From: Bacillus carboniphilus
GTDB lineage: Bacteria > Bacillota > Bacilli > Bacillales > JAIVKR01
Direction of reading: 5' to 3'
NCBI RefSeq assembly: GCF_020524035.2
Contig: NZ_CP129013.1
Location: 496,001-560,000, forward strand
Length of the DNA stretch: 64,000 nt
A program made the position numbers and the translations under genes. How positions within the stretch are numbered: position 1 is the stretch's first letter; every line of letters begins with the position of its first letter. Shown piece by piece: positions 61,766 to 64,000 of this stretch. Below the pieces are notes generated by a model. That model had not been told where the DNA came from and did not search any database. It saw only the letters and a program-made list of their open reading frames with translations.

Positions 61766-62869
61766 ATGAAACAACGTATATTAAATGTACAACAATGGTT
61801 ATCTACAAACCATTTAGATTTAGCCTTTATTTCTTCGTCTGAAAATGTTTTTTATTTATCAGGGTTTCTTTGTGAACCGCATGAACGTTTGCTAGGTATC
61901 TTTGTTTTTTCGTCAGGCGATCCTTTTCTAGTGTGTCCAACGATGGAAGTATCACAAGCCAAAGAGGCTGGTTGGGACTTTTCGATCGTTTCTTATACAG
62001 ATCATCAAGATCCATGGGAGCTTATTCGACTTAAAATGAGTGAAAAAGAGATAAACAGCCCTACAAAAATGGCTATAGAGAAAGAGTTTCTTACATACAA
62101 AAGAACAGAAGAAATATCTGCAATTTTTAATGAAGTGTCAATCTCATCTATTGACGAGAAGATGAATGAACTAAGAGTAATAAAAAGTGAAGAAGAGCTA
62201 ACCATATTACGAAAGGCTGCTTATTTTGCTGACTTAGGGATAAAAATCGGACAAGATGCCCTTAAAGAAAATATAACAGAATTAGAGGTGATCGCCTCTA
62301 TAGAGTATGAGCTAAAAAAACAAGGTATTCGTGAAATGTCTTTTTCTACCTTAGTTCTTTTTGGTGAAAAGTCAGGTCAACCACATGGAAATCCTGGGAA
62401 CCGTAAGCTAAGAAAAGGAGATTTTGTTTTATTTGATTTAGGTGTCGTCTATCAAGGGTATTGCTCAGATATTTCTAGAACGGTTGTATTTGATGAAGCA
62501 AATGATCAGCAAAAAAAGATTTATGATACTGTTTATAAGGCACAACTTGAAGCGTTAAATGTCTGTAAACCAGGTGCTAAAATTGGTGATATTGACCGTG
62601 CAGCAAGAAAATTCATTGGTAATGCTGGTTTTGGAGAATTATTTCCTCACCGTATTGGTCATGGTTTAGGGTTAAATGTACATGAGTTCCCATCCTTAAA
62701 TGAAAGTAATCTTGATGTCCTTAAAGAAGGAATGGTGTTTACCGTCGAACCAGGAATTTATGATGAGCAGCTCGGCGGCGTTCGCATTGAAGACGATGTA
62801 GTGATAACAGCGAACGGAAATGAGTTGTTAACAAAATCGTCCAAGGAATTTCAAGTGATTAAGAAGTAA
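61766..62869 (+). CDS. M24-family Xaa-Pro dipeptidase/aminopeptidase, YkvY-like
   Basis: 367 residues: creatinase-like N-domain (1-125), then the pita-bread catalytic domain with metal ligands in FDLGVVYQGYCSDISRT (two Asp), HRIGHGLGLNVHE (His), MVFTVEPGIY (Glu) and VRIEDDVV (Glu). It cleaves peptides ending Xaa-Pro. AGAGGTG precedes the ATG. Position after pfeT matches B. subtilis ykvY. Confidence 0.9.
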   Translation: MKQRILNVQQWLSTNHLDLAFISSSENVFYLSGFLCEPHERLLGIFVFSSGDPFLVCPTMEVSQAKEAGWDFSIVSYTDHQDPWELIRLKMSEKEINSPTKMAIEKEFLTYKRTEEISAIFNEVSISSIDEKMNELRVIKSEEELTILRKAAYFADLGIKIGQDALKENITELEVIASIEYELKKQGIREMSFSTLVLFGEKSGQPHGNPGNRKLRKGDFVLFDLGVVYQGYCSDISRTVVFDEANDQQKKIYDTVYKAQLEALNVCKPGAKIGDIDRAARKFIGNAGFGELFPHRIGHGLGLNVHEFPSLNESNLDVLKEGMVFTVEPGIYDEQLGGVRIEDDVVITANGNELLTKSSKEFQVIKK

Positions 62870-62956
62870 ACCAATAAGAAAATAATTTATCGTGTTTTTG
62901 GTTGGTTGTGGATTCCTTGGGTAATCTATTAACAGAAAGAAAGTATCATGTTTTGA

Positions 62957-63925
<969 letters not shown>

Positions 63926-63929
63926 GTTT

Positions 63930-63963
63930 TGAAGAGTCTTTTTTGAAAAGGCTCTTTTTTTAA
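63930..63963 (+). terminator. Terminator after pfkA
   Basis: GAAGAGTCTTTT and AAAAGGCTCTTTTTTT with one G-T pair, followed by T residues. Confidence 0.8.
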
Positions 63964-64000
63964 GGAAATTAGCTGAGGTAGTTAATATGTTCTTTATTTT

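Overview
The window is AT-rich DNA from an endospore-forming Bacillaceae bacterium. The evidence is gene content (an alpha/beta SASP, a GerA-type germinant receptor operon, a SleB/YkvT hydrolase, YkvU, StoA, a Spo0E-like peptide, two sporulation-type histidine kinases, SigI/RsgI) and strong synteny with two Bacillus subtilis segments: ykoY-sigI-rsgI-sspD-ykrK-htpX-ktrD (about 1.6-11.5 kb) and queCDEF-ykvS-ykvT-ykvU-stoA-pfeT-ykvY (about 48.5-62.9 kb). Gene names taken from that synteny rest on remembered gene order and protein motifs, not on a database search.

Layout. 0-11.5 kb: an SDR/reductase; a Mn2+ (yybP-ykoY) riboswitch in front of a TerC-family gene carrying an in-frame stop; sigI with an unusually short rsgI; a SASP; an RND efflux pump behind a 24-bp palindrome; ykrK divergent from htpX; an acetyltransferase; a KtrD-type K+ channel subunit. 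11.6-16.3 kb: a recent tandem pair of sulfotransferases, two tiny ORFs, and an ArsR-SDR-acetoacetate-decarboxylase-like operon with its own promoter and 18-bp palindrome. 16.3-20.5 kb: a B12/radical-SAM protein and a four-PAS soluble histidine kinase.

21-31 kb is the most unusual accessory region. Three tandem paralogous small beta-rich proteins are followed by two versions of one three-part ligase set: a carboxylate-amine-type ATP-grasp enzyme, a YheC/YheD-type ATP-grasp enzyme and a MurF-like ligase. In set I the YheCD and MurF parts are fused; in set II they are separate overlapping genes. The architecture recalls cyanophycin synthetase (ATP-grasp plus Mur ligase) and suggests a dedicated, possibly spore-associated, peptide or poly(amino acid) ligation system. 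I infer this; its product is unknown.

31-41 kb: a Fur-controlled NIS siderophore operon in the order of rhizobactin rhbABCDEF (diaminobutyrate aminotransferase, decarboxylase, IucA/C synthetase, acetyltransferase, N-monooxygenase, second IucA/C synthetase), preceded by an extra acetyltransferase and an alpha/beta hydrolase. The predicted product is schizokinen-like. 41-48.5 kb: small membrane proteins, a Cache-type histidine kinase, a phosphoesterase and a Spo0E-like peptide. 48.5-51 kb: queCDEF under a preQ1-I riboswitch. 51-64 kb: ykvS, a small sigma factor, ykvT, ykvU, a gerA operon, stoA, PerR/Fur-boxed pfeT, a ykvY-like peptidase and a broken phosphofructokinase.

Two families of non-coding mobile repeats recur. 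One is a MITE with about 18-bp inverted ends and 5-bp target duplications (four copies); the other has ends of the type AAGAAAAGCGCAAGCGCCCG (four copies plus a fragment). Both carry a small hairpin module whose stem covaries. Downstream of 25 kb, fourteen single-base indels, most of them in homopolymers or doubled bases, interrupt eleven otherwise well-conserved genes. This looks more like base-calling error than decay, so I report those genes with joined coordinates. No rRNA, tRNA or CRISPR array was seen.
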